NCBI RefSeq assembly: GCF_005860775.1
Contig: NZ_VCHQ01000010.1
Span: 1 to 64,000, forward strand
Length of the DNA stretch: 64,000 nt
Source: Klebsiella indica
GTDB taxonomy: Bacteria; Pseudomonadota; Gammaproteobacteria; Enterobacterales; Enterobacteriaceae
Direction of reading: 5' to 3'
Shown: positions 50,692 through 63,768 of the stretch, in pieces
Numbering within the stretch: position 1 is the first letter of the stretch
How the letters are laid out: each line of letters opens with the position of its first letter
Position numbers and translations under genes: made by a program
Notes under the pieces: generated by a model
The model's database searches: none
What the model saw: the letters and a program-made list of their open reading frames with translations, nothing else
What the model was told of the DNA's origin: nothing

Positions 50692-53600
50692 TTGAGCCAG
50701 GAATATACTGAAGACAAAGAAGTCAAATTTACAAAGCTTAGTAGCGGGCGCCGGCTCCTTGAGGCGTTGCTTATCCTTTGCTCCCTTTTTGCCATCTGGT
50801 TGATGGTAGCCTTACTCAGCTTTAATCCATCGGATCCTAGCTGGTCACAAACGGCGTGGCATGAGCCTATTCATAACATCGGCGGTGCGCCGGGCGCCTG
50901 GCTTGCCGATACGCTATTTTTTATTTTCGGCGTAATGGCCTACACCATTCCGGTGATTATTATCGGCGGCTGCTGGTTTGCCTGGCGTCATCAGGAAAAT
51001 GACGAGTACATCGACTATTTTGCCGTTTCTTTGCGGTTGATTGGCGCGCTGGCGCTGATCCTCACTTCCTGCGGGCTGGCGGCTATCAATGCGGATGATA
51101 TCTGGTATTTTGCCTCCGGCGGGGTGATTGGCAGCCTGCTGAGCACCACGCTGCAACCGCTGCTGCACAGTAGCGGCGGGACAATTGCGCTGCTTTGTCT
51201 CTGGGCGGCAGGGCTGACGCTGTTTACCGGCTGGTCCTGGGTTACCATCGCTGAAAAACTCGGCGGGATTATTCTTTCTGTTCTGACTTTTGCCAGCAAC
51301 CGTACTCGTCGTGATGATACCTGGGTCGATGAAGACGAATACGAAGAGGATGAAGAAGAATATGTAGACGATGCGCCTGCGAAACCGCAAGGTTCACGTC
51401 GCGCGCGGATTTTACGCGGTGCTTTAGCGCGCCGTCAGCGGCTGGCAGAGAAGTTTTCCAACCCGATGGGGCGTAAGACTGATGCCGCGTTGTTCTCCGG
51501 TAAGCGGATGGATGATGCTGAAGAAGCATTTCAGTATAGCGCTGGCGGTACGCCTGTTGCCGCTGATGACGTGCTTTTTTCCGGTTCCAGCGCCGCGCGT
51601 CCGGCGGATGCCGATGATGTTTTATTCTCCGGAACCCGTGCCGCTCGGCCAGGCGATTTTGACCCGTACGATCCGCTGCTCAATGGCCATCGCATTGCCG
51701 ATCCTGTAGATGCTGCCGCGCAGGATACCGCCGTACCTCAGGCCTGGTCTGAACCGCAGATCGGGCAAGCGTTTCGTTCAGAAGAACCACCTGAACCTGC
51801 CTACCCGCCGCAGCATGGGTATCAGCCGGAGCAGGCACTGCAGCAGCCGCCAGTATATCAGGCTGAACCTGCGTATCCGCCGCAGCATGCGTATCAGCCG
51901 GAGCAGGCACCACAGCAGCCGCCAGTATATCAGGCTGAACCTGCGTATCAGCCGGAGCAGGCAGCGCAGCAGCCGCCAGAGTATCAGGCTGAACCTGCCT
52001 ACCCGCCGCAGCATGGGTATCAGCCGGAGCAGGCACTGCAGCAGCCGCCAGTATATCAGGCTGAACCTGCGTATCCGCCGCAGCATGGGTATCAGCCGGA
52101 GCAGCCACCGCAGCAGCCGTCAGTTTATCAAACTGAAGATGTGTATCAGCCGCAACAATATGTACAGCAGCCGGAACAGCCCGTTGCCACTTCTCCCGTT
52201 GAGCCTGAGGTTCCACAAGAGGAAGTGAAACCCCAGCGTCCGCCCATGTACTATTTCGAAGAAGTGGAAGAGAAACGCGCGCGTGAACGTGAGCAGCTTG
52301 CCGCCTGGTATCAACCTGTTCCAGAACCTGTCAGCCCGGTTGAGACAAAACCGATCTCTCCTCCTCCTTCATCGTCGGTTGGTGTCGCTGCTTCAGGCGC
52401 GCTGGCCGCTGGCGTTCACCAGGCGACGGAAGCCGTTTCCGCAAATGCTGCCGGGGCTTCCGCTGTATCGGCAACGGCCAGTTCCGCGCCGCTCGTCCGC
52501 CCGGCATCCGGCGGCCCTCGTGCGCAGGTAAAAGAGGGGATCGGTCCGAAGCTGCCGCGACCTAACCGCGTTCGCGTGCCGACGCGCCGTGAACTGGCGT
52601 CCTATGGTATTAAGCTTCCCTCACAGCGATTAGCTGAAGAACGTGCGCGTAAGGCAGAGCATCAGCATTATAATGATCCGTCTCTGACGGACGAGGAAGC
52701 TGCAGAGCTTGAGCAGCACGAACTGGCGCGTCAGTTCGCCGCTTCGCAAAATCAGCGCTATGGTGAACATTATGTGGCGGAAGAAGATAACGCGGATGAA
52801 GATTCTGCCGCTGAAGCTGAGCTTGCCCGCCAGTTTGCCGCTTCTCAACAGCAACGCTACGCGAGCGAGCAGCCGCCGGGATCGCATCCGTTCTCTGCCG
52901 CGGATTATGAATTTTCGCCAATGAAGGCGTTAGTTGATGATGCGCCGAGTGAGCCCGTCTTTATGCCGATGCCGGAAGTGCAGCAACCTGCTTCACATCA
53001 CCCGCAGCCGCAGTCGGCGCATCAGCCGATGCCGTATCAGCATGCGGGCCATCAGCCGCAACATGCGCCGCACCACACCGCTCAACACGTACAGCAGCCG
53101 TCGGCTTCGTCTCCGCAACAGGCGCCTGTCAGCCAGCCGCAACCGCATACGCCACATGGGCAGGTGCTGTCGCAGCCAGCCGCGCAGCCGCAGGAAAGCC
53201 TGATTCATCCGCTATTGATGCGCAATGGCGATAGTCGGCCGTTACAGAAGCCGACGACGCTTCTGCCGTCGCTTGACTTGCTCACGCCGCCGCCAGCTGA
53301 AGTCGAACCGATAGATACTTTTGCCCTTGAGCAGATGGCGCGTCTGGTTGAAGCGCGTCTGGCCGATTTCCGTATTAAGGCTGATGTGGTGAACTACTCG
53401 CCAGGCCCGGTTATCACCCGCTTTGAGCTTAATCTGGCGCCGGGGGTGAAAGCGGCGCGGATTTCGAATTTGTCGCGAGATTTGGCCCGCTCTCTGTCCA
53501 CCGCAGCGGTTCGCGTGGTGGAGGTTATTCCGGGCAAACCTTACGTCGGTCTGGAACTGCCTAACAAAAAGCGTCAGACCGTTTATCTGCGAGAAGTGCT

Positions 53601-54735
53601 GGATAACGTGAAATTTCGCGATAATCCGTCACCGCTTACCGTTGTTCTTGGCAAAGATATTGCGGGTGAACCGGTTACCGCCGATTTGGCGAAGATGCCG
53701 CATCTGTTGGTGGCGGGTACTACCGGTTCCGGTAAATCCGTTGGGGTCAACGCCATGATCCTCAGCATGCTCTACAAAGCGCAGCCGGAAGATGTGAAAT
53801 TCATTATGATCGACCCGAAAATGCTCGAGCTGTCGGTCTATGAGGGGATTCCGCATCTGTTAACGGAAGTCGTTACCGATATGAAAGATGCCGCCAATGC
53901 GTTGCGCTGGAGCGTTAACGAGATGGAGCGCCGCTATAAACTGATGTCTGCGCTGGGCGTGCGTAATCTCGCGGGTTACAACGAGAAGATTGCGGAAGCT
54001 GCGCGCATGGGGCGGCCAATTCCGGATCCATACTGGAAGCCTGGCGACAGCATGGATGCGACGCATCCGGTACTGAAAAAAGAGCCTTACATCGTGGTTC
54101 TGGTCGACGAATTCGCCGATCTGATGATGACCGTCGGTAAGAAAGTGGAAGAGCTGATTGCGCGTCTGGCCCAGAAAGCGCGCGCTGCGGGGATCCACCT
54201 GGTGCTGGCAACTCAGCGACCATCAGTGGATGTTATTACCGGCCTTATCAAAGCGAATATCCCGACGCGTATCGCCTTTACCGTATCAAGCAAAATTGAC
54301 TCGCGTACCATTCTTGATCAGGGCGGCGCCGAGTCGCTGCTGGGGATGGGGGATATGCTCTATTCCGCGCCTAACTCGACGATCCCGGTGCGCGTACATG
54401 GCGCCTTTGTGCGCGATGAAGAGGTTCATGCCGTGGTCCAGGACTGGAAAGCGCGCGGGCGGCCGCAATATGTTGCTGGCATCACCTCCGATAGCGAGGG
54501 CGAAGGCGGCAGCGGTGGCTACGATGGCGGCGAAGAGCTTGATCCCCTCTTTGATCAGGCGGTCAACTTTGTGACGGAAAAACGTAAAGCTTCCATTTCC
54601 GGAGTGCAACGTCAGTTCCGTATTGGCTATAACCGTGCCGCGCGTATCATTGAACAAATGGAAGCTCAGGGTATTGTCAGCGAACAAGGTCACAATGGTA
54701 ACCGCGAAGTGCTGGCACCGCCTCCCTTCGAGTAA
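50692..54735 (+). CDS. ftsK: DNA translocase FtsK
   Basis: 1347-residue septal DNA pump that completes chromosome segregation and activates XerCD at dif. Four N-terminal transmembrane helices (about 25-200) are followed by a long Pro/Gln-rich linker (about 200-860). The RecA-like motor has Walker [11 protein letters not shown] near 1009 and Walker [13 protein letters not shown]-terminal gamma winged helix reads KOPS. It starts with TTG, as in E. coli. The linker contains five tandem repeats (51793-52134) and differs strongly from E. coli and Salmonella; the ends are highly conserved. Confidence 0.96.
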   Translation: MSQEYTEDKEVKFTKLSSGRRLLEALLILCSLFAIWLMVALLSFNPSDPSWSQTAWHEPIHNIGGAPGAWLADTLFFIFGVMAYTIPVIIIGGCWFAWRHQENDEYIDYFAVSLRLIGALALILTSCGLAAINADDIWYFASGGVIGSLLSTTLQPLLHSSGGTIALLCLWAAGLTLFTGWSWVTIAEKLGGIILSVLTFASNRTRRDDTWVDEDEYEEDEEEYVDDAPAKPQGSRRARILRGALARRQRLAEKFSNPMGRKTDAALFSGKRMDDAEEAFQYSAGGTPVAADDVLFSGSSAARPADADDVLFSGTRAARPGDFDPYDPLLNGHRIADPVDAAAQDTAVPQAWSEPQIGQAFRSEEPPEPAYPPQHGYQPEQALQQPPVYQAEPAYPPQHAYQPEQAPQQPPVYQAEPAYQPEQAAQQPPEYQAEPAYPPQHGYQPEQALQQPPVYQAEPAYPPQHGYQPEQPPQQPSVYQTEDVYQPQQYVQQPEQPVATSPVEPEVPQEEVKPQRPPMYYFEEVEEKRAREREQLAAWYQPVPEPVSPVETKPISPPPSSSVGVAASGALAAGVHQATEAVSANAAGASAVSATASSAPLVRPASGGPRAQVKEGIGPKLPRPNRVRVPTRRELASYGIKLPSQRLAEERARKAEHQHYNDPSLTDEEAAELEQHELARQFAASQNQRYGEHYVAEEDNADEDSAAEAELARQFAASQQQRYASEQPPGSHPFSAADYEFSPMKALVDDAPSEPVFMPMPEVQQPASHHPQPQSAHQPMPYQHAGHQPQHAPHHTAQHVQQPSASSPQQAPVSQPQPHTPHGQVLSQPAAQPQESLIHPLLMRNGDSRPLQKPTTLLPSLDLLTPPPAEVEPIDTFALEQMARLVEARLADFRIKADVVNYSPGPVITRFELNLAPGVKAARISNLSRDLARSLSTAAVRVVEVIPGKPYVGLELPNKKRQTVYLREVLDNVKFRDNPSPLTVVLGKDIAGEPVTADLAKMPHLLVAGTTGSGKSVGVNAMILSMLYKAQPEDVKFIMIDPKMLELSVYEGIPHLLTEVVTDMKDAANALRWSVNEMERRYKLMSALGVRNLAGYNEKIAEAARMGRPIPDPYWKPGDSMDATHPVLKKEPYIVVLVDEFADLMMTVGKKVEELIARLAQKARAAGIHLVLATQRPSVDVITGLIKANIPTRIAFTVSSKIDSRTILDQGGAESLLGMGDMLYSAPNSTIPVRVHGAFVRDEEVHAVVQDWKARGRPQYVAGITSDSEGEGGSGGYDGGEELDPLFDQAVNFVTEKRKASISGVQRQFRIGYNRAARIIEQMEAQGIVSEQGHNGNREVLAPPPFE
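51793..52134 (+). repeat. 72-bp minisatellite inside ftsK
   Basis: Five in-frame tandem units encode variants of [20 protein letters not shown] plus VYQA: 51793-51864, 51865-51936, 51937-51990, 51991-52062 and 52063-52134. Unit 3 lacks six codons (PPQHxY) and is 54 bases. Units 1 and 4 are almost identical at DNA level, as expected after block duplication. Copy number probably varies between strains. Confidence 0.92.
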
Positions 54736-54855
54736 CGGCAAGTTGGGTAAATAAGTGAAAATCAGCCTGTTCTGCTGTTCCACCGTGTTTAGCGGTCCTA
54801 CATTTAGGGCAGAGCAGGCTCCCGCGTCGGGAGTGACGCACATTAAGGAATGACA

Positions 54856-55467
54856 ATGAAAAAACTCGCAATCACCTGCGCTTTACTGTCCGGTTTTGTT
54901 GTAAGTCAGGTATGGGCGGATGCCGCCAGCGATTTAAAAAGCCGCCTTGATAAAGTGAGCAGCTTCCACTCCAGCTTTACGCAGAAAGTGACCGACGGTA
55001 GCGGTAATATTGTGCAGGACGGGCAGGGAGACCTGTGGGTTAAGCGTCCGAATCTGTTCAACTGGCATATGACCCAGCCGGATGAAAGCGTGCTGGTTTC
55101 CGACGGTAAAACGCTGTGGTTTTACAACCCGTTTGTTGAACAGGTCACGGCCACCTGGCTGAAAGATGCGACCAGCAACACGCCGTTTATGCTGATTGCT
55201 CGTAACCAGGCCAGCGACTGGCAGAATTACAACATTAAACAGAGTGGCGATAATTTCGTTCTGACGCCGAAAAGCGGCAGCGGTAACCTGAAGCAGTTCA
55301 CCATCAATGTGGGTCGTGATGGCACGATTCATCAGTTCACCGCCGTGGAGCAGGATGATCAACGCAGCAGCTATCAACTGAAATCGCAACAAAATGGCGC
55401 CGTCGATGCATCTAAGTTCACCTTTACGCCGCCGAAAGGGGTGACAGTGGACGATCAACGTAAGTAG
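54856..55467 (+). CDS. lolA: Outer-membrane lipoprotein chaperone LolA
   Basis: 203-residue periplasmic carrier that takes lipoproteins from LolCDE to LolB. The signal peptide ends at WADA (about residue 21), and the mature part starts [16 protein letters not shown]. Conserved core motifs include [26 protein letters not shown] 54856 has AAGGA six bases upstream; ATG 54850 is too near it. It follows ftsK and precedes rarA, as in E. coli. Confidence 0.95.
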   Translation: MKKLAITCALLSGFVVSQVWADAASDLKSRLDKVSSFHSSFTQKVTDGSGNIVQDGQGDLWVKRPNLFNWHMTQPDESVLVSDGKTLWFYNPFVEQVTATWLKDATSNTPFMLIARNQASDWQNYNIKQSGDNFVLTPKSGSGNLKQFTINVGRDGTIHQFTAVEQDDQRSSYQLKSQQNGAVDASKFTFTPPKGVTVDDQRK

Positions 55468-55475
55468 AGGCGAAC

Positions 55476-56819
55476 GTGAGCAATCTGTCGCTCGATTTTT
55501 CCGACAACGCGTTTCAACCACTGGCCGCCCGCATGCGGCCAGAAAATTTAGTGCAGTACATTGGCCAGCAGCATCTGCTGGCGCCGGGCAAGCCTCTGCC
55601 GAGAGCGATTGAAGCCGGACATCTGCACTCTATGATCCTGTGGGGCCCGCCGGGGACCGGGAAAACCACGCTGGCCGAGGTGATTGCGCGCTATGCCAGC
55701 GCCGATGTCGAACGTATCTCTGCGGTCACTTCAGGCGTGAAAGAGATTCGTGAGGCGATTGAGCGCGCGCGGCAGAACCGTAACGCGGGTCGTCGTACAA
55801 TTCTGTTTGTCGACGAAGTTCACCGTTTCAATAAAAGTCAGCAGGACGCTTTTCTGCCGCATATTGAAGATGGGACGATTACTTTTATCGGCGCGACGAC
55901 GGAAAATCCCTCTTTTGAACTCAATTCCGCGCTGCTTTCACGTGCTCGCGTCTATCTGCTGAAGTCGCTGACCAGCGAGGATATTGAGCAGGTGCTTAAC
56001 CAGGCGATGAGCGACAAAACTCGCGGCTACGGCGGGCAAAGCATTGTGCTGCCAGACGAGACGCGCAAAGCGATCGCCGATCTGGTAAACGGCGATGCGC
56101 GCCGGGCGCTTAATACGCTGGAAATGATGGCCGATATGGCCGAAAACGATGCCTCCGGTAACCGCGTGTTGAACGTTGAACTGTTGACTGAAATTGCCGG
56201 TGAGCGCAGCGCGCGTTTCGACAACAAAGGCGATCGTTTCTACGATTTAATCTCCGCGCTGCATAAATCGGTTCGCGGGAGCGCGCCGGACGCCGCGCTC
56301 TACTGGTATGCGCGGATAATTACCGCCGGGGGCGATCCGCTGTATGTAGCGCGACGCTGCCTGGCAATAGCCTCGGAAGATGTCGGTAATGCCGATCCCC
56401 GAGCCATGCAGGTCGCTATCGCCGCCTGGGATTGCTTTACCCGCGTGGGACCGGCGGAAGGCGAACGCGCGATTGCACAGGCCATTGTTTATCTCGCCTG
56501 CGCGCCAAAAAGCAACGCGGTCTATACCGCGTTTAAAGCCGCGATGGCCGATGCCCGCGAGCGCCCGGACTACGATGTTCCGGTACATTTGCGCAATGCG
56601 CCGACCAGGCTGATGAAAGAGATGGGCTACGGGCAGGCGTACCGTTATGCTCATGATGAGCCCAACGCTTACGCCGCCGGAGAGCAGTATTTCCCGCAGG
56701 AAATGGCGCAAACGCGCTATTATCAGCCGACAAACCGGGGGCTGGAGGGGAAAATAGGCGAAAAGCTCGCCTGGTTGGCCGAACAGGATCAAAATAGCCC
56801 GATAAAACGCTACCGCTAA
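55476..56819 (+). CDS. rarA: Replication-associated recombination protein RarA (MgsA)
   Basis: 447-residue AAA+ clamp-loader-like ATPase related to eukaryotic WRNIP1. It has Walker [10 protein letters not shown], Walker [12 protein letters not shown], sensor 1 [12 protein letters not shown] and a C-terminal tetramerisation domain. It acts at stalled replication forks and interacts with SSB. It begins eight bases after lolA, suggesting co-transcription. Confidence 0.96.
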   Translation: MSNLSLDFSDNAFQPLAARMRPENLVQYIGQQHLLAPGKPLPRAIEAGHLHSMILWGPPGTGKTTLAEVIARYASADVERISAVTSGVKEIREAIERARQNRNAGRRTILFVDEVHRFNKSQQDAFLPHIEDGTITFIGATTENPSFELNSALLSRARVYLLKSLTSEDIEQVLNQAMSDKTRGYGGQSIVLPDETRKAIADLVNGDARRALNTLEMMADMAENDASGNRVLNVELLTEIAGERSARFDNKGDRFYDLISALHKSVRGSAPDAALYWYARIITAGGDPLYVARRCLAIASEDVGNADPRAMQVAIAAWDCFTRVGPAEGERAIAQAIVYLACAPKSNAVYTAFKAAMADARERPDYDVPVHLRNAPTRLMKEMGYGQAYRYAHDEPNAYAAGEQYFPQEMAQTRYYQPTNRGLEGKIGEKLAWLAEQDQNSPIKRYR

Positions 56820-56888
56820 TTGAGGCGTTGCGGTAAGGTTGTCACACTATTTCCGTGGTCGCGCTCTGCGGCCATTTTTCTTTATTAA

Positions 56889-58202
<1,314 letters not shown>

Positions 58203-58220
58203 TTTTTCGACTCTCTTCTC

Positions 58221-58248
58221 AAAAGCGCCTCCGGGCGCTTTTTTTTAT
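58221..58248 (+). terminator. Intrinsic terminator of serS
   Basis: A 9-bp stem (AAAAGCGCC / GGCGCTTTT) with loop TCCG, ending in a run of eight T residues. Confidence 0.93.
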
Positions 58249-58255
58249 CCCCTTC

Positions 58256-58269
58256 TTGATATCAGGCAA
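58256..58269. promoter_or_regulatory. FNR site of dmsABC
   Basis: TTGATATCAGGCAA has a perfect left FNR half-site and a partial right half-site. The sequence after it (AATAATC...GATACTCCCTTTGG) resembles the E. coli dmsA promoter as I recall it, in which an FNR site of the form TTGAT-N4-AACAA lies at this place. It supports anaerobic induction. Confidence 0.6.
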
Positions 58270-58400
58270 TAATCAACGTAGTGAATACGCAGATACTCCC
58301 TTTGGATTAACCAGCATAAATAACCAATAAAGTCTGATTTCGTTATATATAAAACTATATAACGATTTTAAGTTAATTGTGAGCAATAAAGTGAGTATCT

Positions 58401-60839
58401 ATGAAAACCAAAACCCCCGATGCTTTACTGGCTACCGAGGTGAGTCGGCGTGGTTTGATGAAAACCACGGCGATTGGCGGACTGGCGATGGCCAGCAGCG
58501 CATTTACCTTACCCTTCACACGTATTGCCCATGCTGCAGAGAACCCAAATTCCGCTAGCGAAAAGATTATCTGGAGTGCCTGTACGGTTAACTGTGGTAG
58601 CCGTTGTCCGCTGCGTATGCATGTGGTTGATGGTGAGATTAAATATGTAGAAACCGATAATACCGGTGACGATAACTATGACGGTATGCATCAGGTTCGC
58701 GCCTGTCTGCGTGGGCGCTCAATGCGTCGGCGCGTCTATAATCCAGATCGCCTGAAATATCCGATGAAGCGCGTTGGCAAGCGCGGTGAGGGTAAGTTTG
58801 AGCGTATTAGCTGGGAAGAGGCATTTGATACTATCGCCAGTAATATGCAGCGTCTGATCAAAGACTACGGTAACGAATCCATCTACCTGAATTATGGTAC
58901 CGGCACTCTCGGCGGTACGCTCACGCGCTCCTGGCCACCAGGAAAAACCCTGATTGCCCGCCTGATGAACTGCTGTGGTGGTTATCTCAATCATTACGGC
59001 GACTATTCCACCGCGCAAATCGCCGCAGGGCTGAACTATACCTATGGCGGTTGGGCTGATGGTAATAGCCCGTCGGACATCGAAAACAGCAAGCTGGTGG
59101 TGCTGTTTGGCAACAACCCCGGGGAAACCCGAATGAGCGGTGGCGGGGTGACCTACTACCTGGAACAGGCGCGGCAAAAATCCAATGCCAGAATGATTAT
59201 TATCGATCCGCGCTATACGGACACCGGGGCCGGACGGGAAGACGAATGGATCCCGATTCGTCCGGGGACGGATGCGGCGCTGGTCTCCGCGCTGGCGTGG
59301 GTAATGATTAATGAGAACCTTGTTGACCAGCCTTTCCTGGATAAATATTGCGTAGGCTATGATGAGAAAACGCTGCCGCAAGGTGCGCCAGCCAACGGCC
59401 ACTATAAAGCTTATATCCTTGGTCAGGGTAAAGATGGTATCGCAAAGACACCGGAATGGGCATCGGTGATTACCGGAATTCCGCAGGCGCGTATTGTGCA
59501 ACTGGCGCGTGAGATCGCCAGCGCTAAGCCTGCCTTTATTTCCCAGGGCTGGGGGCCGCAGCGCCATTCCAACGGTGAACTGGTTTCCCGCGCCATTTCA
59601 ATGCTGGCGATTTTAACCGGCAACGTTGGCGTCAACGGCGGGAACACCGGCGCGCGCGAAGGTTCTTACGATCTACCGTTTGAGCGTATGCCGACGCTGG
59701 ATAATCCGGTTGCAACCAGTATCTCAATGTTTATGTGGACCGATGCGATTGAGCGCGGGACGGAAATGACCGCGCTGCGCGACGGCGTGCGGGGCAAAGA
59801 TAAGCTCGACGTACCCATCAAAATGGTCTGGAACTATGCCGGTAACTGCCTGATTAACCAGCACTCAGAAATCAACCGTACCCATGACATCCTGCAGGAC
59901 GATAAGAAGTGCGAGATGATCGTGGTCATTGATTGTCATATGACCGCGTCGGCGAAATATGCCGATATTCTGCTGCCGGATTGTACGGCCTCCGAGCAGA
60001 TGGATTTTGCGCTGGATGCCTCCTGCGGCAATATGTCTTACGTGATTTTTGCCGACCAGGCCATTAAGCCCCGTTTTGAGTGCAAAACCATTTATGAGAT
60101 GACAACGGCGCTAGCGAAACGTATGGGCGTTGAGCAACGGTTCACCGAAGGGCGTACCCAGGAAGAGTGGCTGCGCCACCTTTATGAGCAGTCACGTAAA
60201 GCGATTCCCGGACTATTGCCGTTTGATGAATTCCGCAAACAGGGCATGTTCAAACAGCGTGATCCGCAGGGGCATCATGTCGCCTACAAGGCTTTCCGCG
60301 AAGATCCAGCAGCCAATCCGTTAACCACGCCATCAGGGAAAATTGAAATTTACTCTGCGCAACTGGCGGAAATCGCGGCAACCTGGGAGCTAAAAGCCGG
60401 GGATGTGATCGATCCGCTGCCGATTTACAGTCCTGGATTTGAAAACTACAACGATCCGCTGGCTAAAAAATATCCGCTTCAGCTAACCGGGTTTCACTAT
60501 AAGGCTCGCACGCACTCGACCTACGGCAACGTTGAGGTGCTGAAGGCTGCCTGCCGCCAGGAGATGTGGATTAACCCGCTTGATGCAAATACGCGTGGCA
60601 TCGCGAATGGCGATCGGATTCGTATCTTTAACGATCGCGGTGAAGTGCATATCGAAGCCAAAGTGACACCGCGAATGATGCCTGGCGTTGTCGCTCTGGG
60701 GGAAGGGGCCTGGTATAACCCGAACGCAGGTCGCGTGGATCAGGCGGGCTGCATTAACGTGCTGACCACTCAACGCCCGTCACCGCTGGCGAAAGGCAAT
60801 CCATCGCATACCAATCTCGTCCAGGTTGAAAAGCTGTAA
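58401..60839 (+). CDS. dmsA: Dimethyl sulfoxide reductase catalytic subunit DmsA
   Basis: 812-residue molybdopterin enzyme that reduces DMSO, TMAO and other S-/N-oxides in anaerobic respiration. The Tat signal SRRGLMK (15-21) directs export with DmsB. An N-terminal [4Fe-4S] motif (ACTVNCGSRCPL ... RACLRGRS) precedes the bis-MGD core, which includes GGWADGNSPSDIENS and QGWGPQRHSNGE. It is two residues shorter than E. coli DmsA because of the variable segment after the signal peptide. Confidence 0.95.
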   Translation: MKTKTPDALLATEVSRRGLMKTTAIGGLAMASSAFTLPFTRIAHAAENPNSASEKIIWSACTVNCGSRCPLRMHVVDGEIKYVETDNTGDDNYDGMHQVRACLRGRSMRRRVYNPDRLKYPMKRVGKRGEGKFERISWEEAFDTIASNMQRLIKDYGNESIYLNYGTGTLGGTLTRSWPPGKTLIARLMNCCGGYLNHYGDYSTAQIAAGLNYTYGGWADGNSPSDIENSKLVVLFGNNPGETRMSGGGVTYYLEQARQKSNARMIIIDPRYTDTGAGREDEWIPIRPGTDAALVSALAWVMINENLVDQPFLDKYCVGYDEKTLPQGAPANGHYKAYILGQGKDGIAKTPEWASVITGIPQARIVQLAREIASAKPAFISQGWGPQRHSNGELVSRAISMLAILTGNVGVNGGNTGAREGSYDLPFERMPTLDNPVATSISMFMWTDAIERGTEMTALRDGVRGKDKLDVPIKMVWNYAGNCLINQHSEINRTHDILQDDKKCEMIVVIDCHMTASAKYADILLPDCTASEQMDFALDASCGNMSYVIFADQAIKPRFECKTIYEMTTALAKRMGVEQRFTEGRTQEEWLRHLYEQSRKAIPGLLPFDEFRKQGMFKQRDPQGHHVAYKAFREDPAANPLTTPSGKIEIYSAQLAEIAATWELKAGDVIDPLPIYSPGFENYNDPLAKKYPLQLTGFHYKARTHSTYGNVEVLKAACRQEMWINPLDANTRGIANGDRIRIFNDRGEVHIEAKVTPRMMPGVVALGEGAWYNPNAGRVDQAGCINVLTTQRPSPLAKGNPSHTNLVQVEKL

Positions 60840-60849
60840 GGAGTGACCG

Positions 60850-61467
60850 ATGACAACACAATATGGATTTTTTATTGATTCCGCCCGTTGCACCGGTTGT
60901 AAAACCTGCGAACTGGCTTGTAAAGACTACAAAAACCTGACGCCGGAGGTGAGCTTCCGCCGTATCTATGAATACGCTGGCGGCGACTGGCAGGAGGATA
61001 ATGGCGTCTGGCGGCAAAACGTGTTTGCCTACTACCTCTCTATCGCCTGTAACCATTGTGAAGATCCGGCCTGCGTTAAGGTCTGTCCAAGTGGCGCGAT
61101 GCATAAGCGCGAAGATGGCTTTGTTGTCGTAAATGAAGATGTTTGTATCGGTTGTCGCTATTGCCATATGGCTTGCCCGTACGGCGCCCCGCAATACAAT
61201 GCGACGAAAGGGCATATGACCAAGTGTGATGGCTGCTATGAACGCGTAGCCGACGGCAAAAAACCGATTTGTGTGGAATCTTGTCCGTTACGCGCGCTTG
61301 ATTTCGGTCCTGTTGAAGCGTTGCGTAAAAAATACGGTCAGCTGGCAGCCGTTGCGCCGCTGCCATCCGCGCACTTCACGAAACCGAGTATTGTGATTAA
61401 ACCCAACGCCAACAGTCGCCCGTGTGGAGATACCACCGGCTATCTGGCCAACCCGAAGGAGGTGTGA
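60850..61467 (+). CDS. dmsB: DMSO reductase iron-sulfur subunit DmsB
   Basis: 205-residue electron-transfer subunit with four [4Fe-4S] ferredoxin-type cysteine groups: CTGCKTCELAC, CNHCEDPACVKVC, CIGCRYCHMAC and CDGC...CVESC. It passes electrons from DmsC to DmsA. It starts ten bases after dmsA behind AAGGAG. Length matches E. coli. Confidence 0.96.
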   Translation: MTTQYGFFIDSARCTGCKTCELACKDYKNLTPEVSFRRIYEYAGGDWQEDNGVWRQNVFAYYLSIACNHCEDPACVKVCPSGAMHKREDGFVVVNEDVCIGCRYCHMACPYGAPQYNATKGHMTKCDGCYERVADGKKPICVESCPLRALDFGPVEALRKKYGQLAAVAPLPSAHFTKPSIVIKPNANSRPCGDTTGYLANPKEV

Positions 61468-61468
61468 G

Positions 61469-62332
61469 ATGGGCAGTGGATGGCATGAATGGCCTTTAAT
61501 GATTTTCACGGTCTTTGGTCAATGCGTGGTGGGCGGATTTATTGTACTGGCCCTGGCGTTAATCAAAGGGGATTTATCGGGCGAACAGCAGCAGCGTGTT
61601 GTAGGGAGCATGTTCGGCCTGTGGGTGCTGATGGGCGTGGGCTTTATTGCCTCGACCTTGCATCTGGGGTCGCCGATGCGGGCGTTCAACTCGTTAAACC
61701 GCATTGGCGCCTCGTCGCTTAGCAATGAAATCGCTGTCGGGGCGCTGTTCTTTGCGATTGGCGGTATTGGCTGGCTGCTGGCGGTGGTCAATAAGCTGCC
61801 GTCAGGCGTGCGTAATCTCTGGCTGCTCCTGACGATGGTGCTGGGGGTTATCTTCGTCTGGATGATGGTGCGCGTTTATAACACCATCGATACGGTGCCT
61901 ACCTGGTACACGGTATGGACGCCGTTTAGCTTTTTCCTGACGATGTTTATTGGTGGTCCGTTGTTGGGATACCTGCTGCTGCGTTTTGCGGGGGTTGACG
62001 GTTGGGCGATGCGTCTGTTGCCCGCCATTTCGCTGCTGGCGTTGGTGGCGAGCGTCATCGTGGTGCTGATGCAGGGCAGCGAGCTGGCGACAATCCATAG
62101 TTCCATTCAGCAGGCTTCAGCGCTGGTGCCGGATTACGGCTCGCTGATGGCCTGGCGCGTTGTTGCGCTGGTGCTGGCGCTGGTATGCTGGATCGCCCCG
62201 CAGCTTAAGGGCGATCGGCCGGCATTACCGCTGCTGGGCCTGGCATTTGTCCTGGTTCTGGTCGGTGAAATGATTGGCCGCGGCGTCTTCTATGGCCTGC
62301 ATATGACAGTCGGAATGGCAATCGCCAGCTGA
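61469..62332 (+). CDS. dmsC: DMSO reductase membrane anchor DmsC
   Basis: 287-residue inner-membrane anchor with eight predicted helices, which oxidises menaquinol and holds DmsAB. ATG 61469 follows the dmsB stop by one base with AAGGAGG inside the end of dmsB; an earlier in-frame start within dmsB is not conserved. Length equals E. coli. A strong terminator follows. Confidence 0.95.
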   Translation: MGSGWHEWPLMIFTVFGQCVVGGFIVLALALIKGDLSGEQQQRVVGSMFGLWVLMGVGFIASTLHLGSPMRAFNSLNRIGASSLSNEIAVGALFFAIGGIGWLLAVVNKLPSGVRNLWLLLTMVLGVIFVWMMVRVYNTIDTVPTWYTVWTPFSFFLTMFIGGPLLGYLLLRFAGVDGWAMRLLPAISLLALVASVIVVLMQGSELATIHSSIQQASALVPDYGSLMAWRVVALVLALVCWIAPQLKGDRPALPLLGLAFVLVLVGEMIGRGVFYGLHMTVGMAIAS

Positions 62333-62339
62333 TCGCTAT

Positions 62340-62378
62340 TTATCGCGCCAGAAAAGTGTATTCTGGCGCGATAAAAAA
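62340..62378 (+). terminator. Intrinsic terminator of dmsABC
   Basis: A perfect 13-bp stem (TTATCGCGCCAGA / TCTGGCGCGATAA) with a nine-base loop, eight bases after the dmsC stop. The downstream run is A-rich, so it may also serve as a minus-strand terminator. Confidence 0.8.
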
Positions 62379-62606
62379 TGCGGTTGATTGATGAAATATT
62401 TCTACTGATATTGCCACCTTCTTTTTTCAATAAATTAATAAAAACAATGGAATAATATAAATAACCATTCAGTTGCTCATTCGCTGGATAAAAAACTTCA
62501 ATCGTGTGCCCGTAAACCGCATCACACCTGATTTTTGCCGGATTGACAATGTTTGCAGCAGTGGCATGATGCGCACGCAATCTGAACTCCATCACGGTTT
62601 ATATCC

Positions 62607-63755
62607 ATGTCCATCTACACCCGGCCAGTGCAAATGTTGCTCTGTGGCCTCCTTTTGTTGACCCTGGCGATAGCGGTTTTAAATACGCTCGTCCCGCTTT
62701 GGCTTGCCCATGAAAATATGCCGACCTGGCAGGTCGGGATGGTAGGGTCTTCTTATTTTACTGGTAATCTGACGGGAACCTTGCTGGCCGGATGGGTAAT
62801 TAAGCATCTGGGTTTTAACCGTAGTTATTATCTGGCATCGATTATTTTTGCTGTCGGCTGTGTCGGCCTTGGTATCACTATTGGTTTCTGGAGCTGGTTT
62901 AGCTGGCGTTTTGTCGCAGGGGTAGGCTGCGCGATGATTTGGGTGGTGGTTGAGAGCGCGCTGGTCTGTAGCGGCACTTCGCGGAGCCGTGGTCGTCTGC
63001 TGGCGGCATATATGATGATTTATTATGTCGGCACCGTGCTGGGCCAGCTAATGGTAAGCAAGTTGCCGACGAATTTGATGAGCGTTCTGCCGTGGGTGAC
63101 GGCGCTGACCCTGGCGGGTATTCTACCGTTACTGTTTGCTCGTCTGGTTAACGAGAGCGATGAGACGCAGAAAGCTGTCCGTATCTGGCCGATGTTAAGG
63201 CTACGCCAGGCTCGCCACGGCGTGAATGGCTGTATTATTTCCGGCATTGTCCTCGGCTCTCTGTACGGGCTGATGCCGCTGTGGCTGAACCATCAGGGCG
63301 TTAGCGATTCCGGCATTGGTTTCTGGATGGCGGTGATGGTCAGTGCGGGTATTGTTGGGCAGTGGCCGATTGGTCGGCTGGCCGATCGCTACGGGCGTCT
63401 GCTGGTTCTTCGGGTCCAGGTGTTTGTGGTGATTTTGGGATGCCTTGCGATGTTGAGCCCGACTTCAATGGCACCGGCGCTGTTTGTGCTTGGCGCCTCC
63501 GGGTTCACGCTTTACCCGGTCGCGATGGCCTGGGCCTGTGAAAAAGTAGAGCGTCACCAGCTGGTGGCGATGAATCAGGCGCTGTTAATGAGCTATACCG
63601 TGGGCAGTCTGCTTGGGCCGACGTTGACCGCCATGCTGATGCAGAATTTCTCTGATAATTTGTTGTTTATCATGATCGCCAGCGTGTCATTCATTTATCT
63701 GCTGACGCTGCTGCGCAAAGCAGGGCACCATCCTGGGCCGGTGGCTCACGCCTGA
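62607..63755 (+). CDS. ycaD: MFS transporter YcaD
   Basis: 382-residue, 12-helix major facilitator of unknown substrate, the same length as E. coli YcaD and well conserved ([46 protein letters not shown]). The 274 bases upstream contain only the dmsC terminator and AT-rich promoter-like DNA. In E. coli ycaM/ycaN follow; here a PTS gene does. Confidence 0.92.
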   Translation: MSIYTRPVQMLLCGLLLLTLAIAVLNTLVPLWLAHENMPTWQVGMVGSSYFTGNLTGTLLAGWVIKHLGFNRSYYLASIIFAVGCVGLGITIGFWSWFSWRFVAGVGCAMIWVVVESALVCSGTSRSRGRLLAAYMMIYYVGTVLGQLMVSKLPTNLMSVLPWVTALTLAGILPLLFARLVNESDETQKAVRIWPMLRLRQARHGVNGCIISGIVLGSLYGLMPLWLNHQGVSDSGIGFWMAVMVSAGIVGQWPIGRLADRYGRLLVLRVQVFVVILGCLAMLSPTSMAPALFVLGASGFTLYPVAMAWACEKVERHQLVAMNQALLMSYTVGSLLGPTLTAMLMQNFSDNLLFIMIASVSFIYLLTLLRKAGHHPGPVAHA

Positions 63756-63768
63756 TTTTGTAATAGAA

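Noticed and set aside
51680-52228. Repeat-rich open frames on both strands within the FtsK linker (172-178 codons)
   Set aside because: They arise because the 72-base repeat length is divisible by three and lacks stops in other frames; ftsK is clearly the coding frame.
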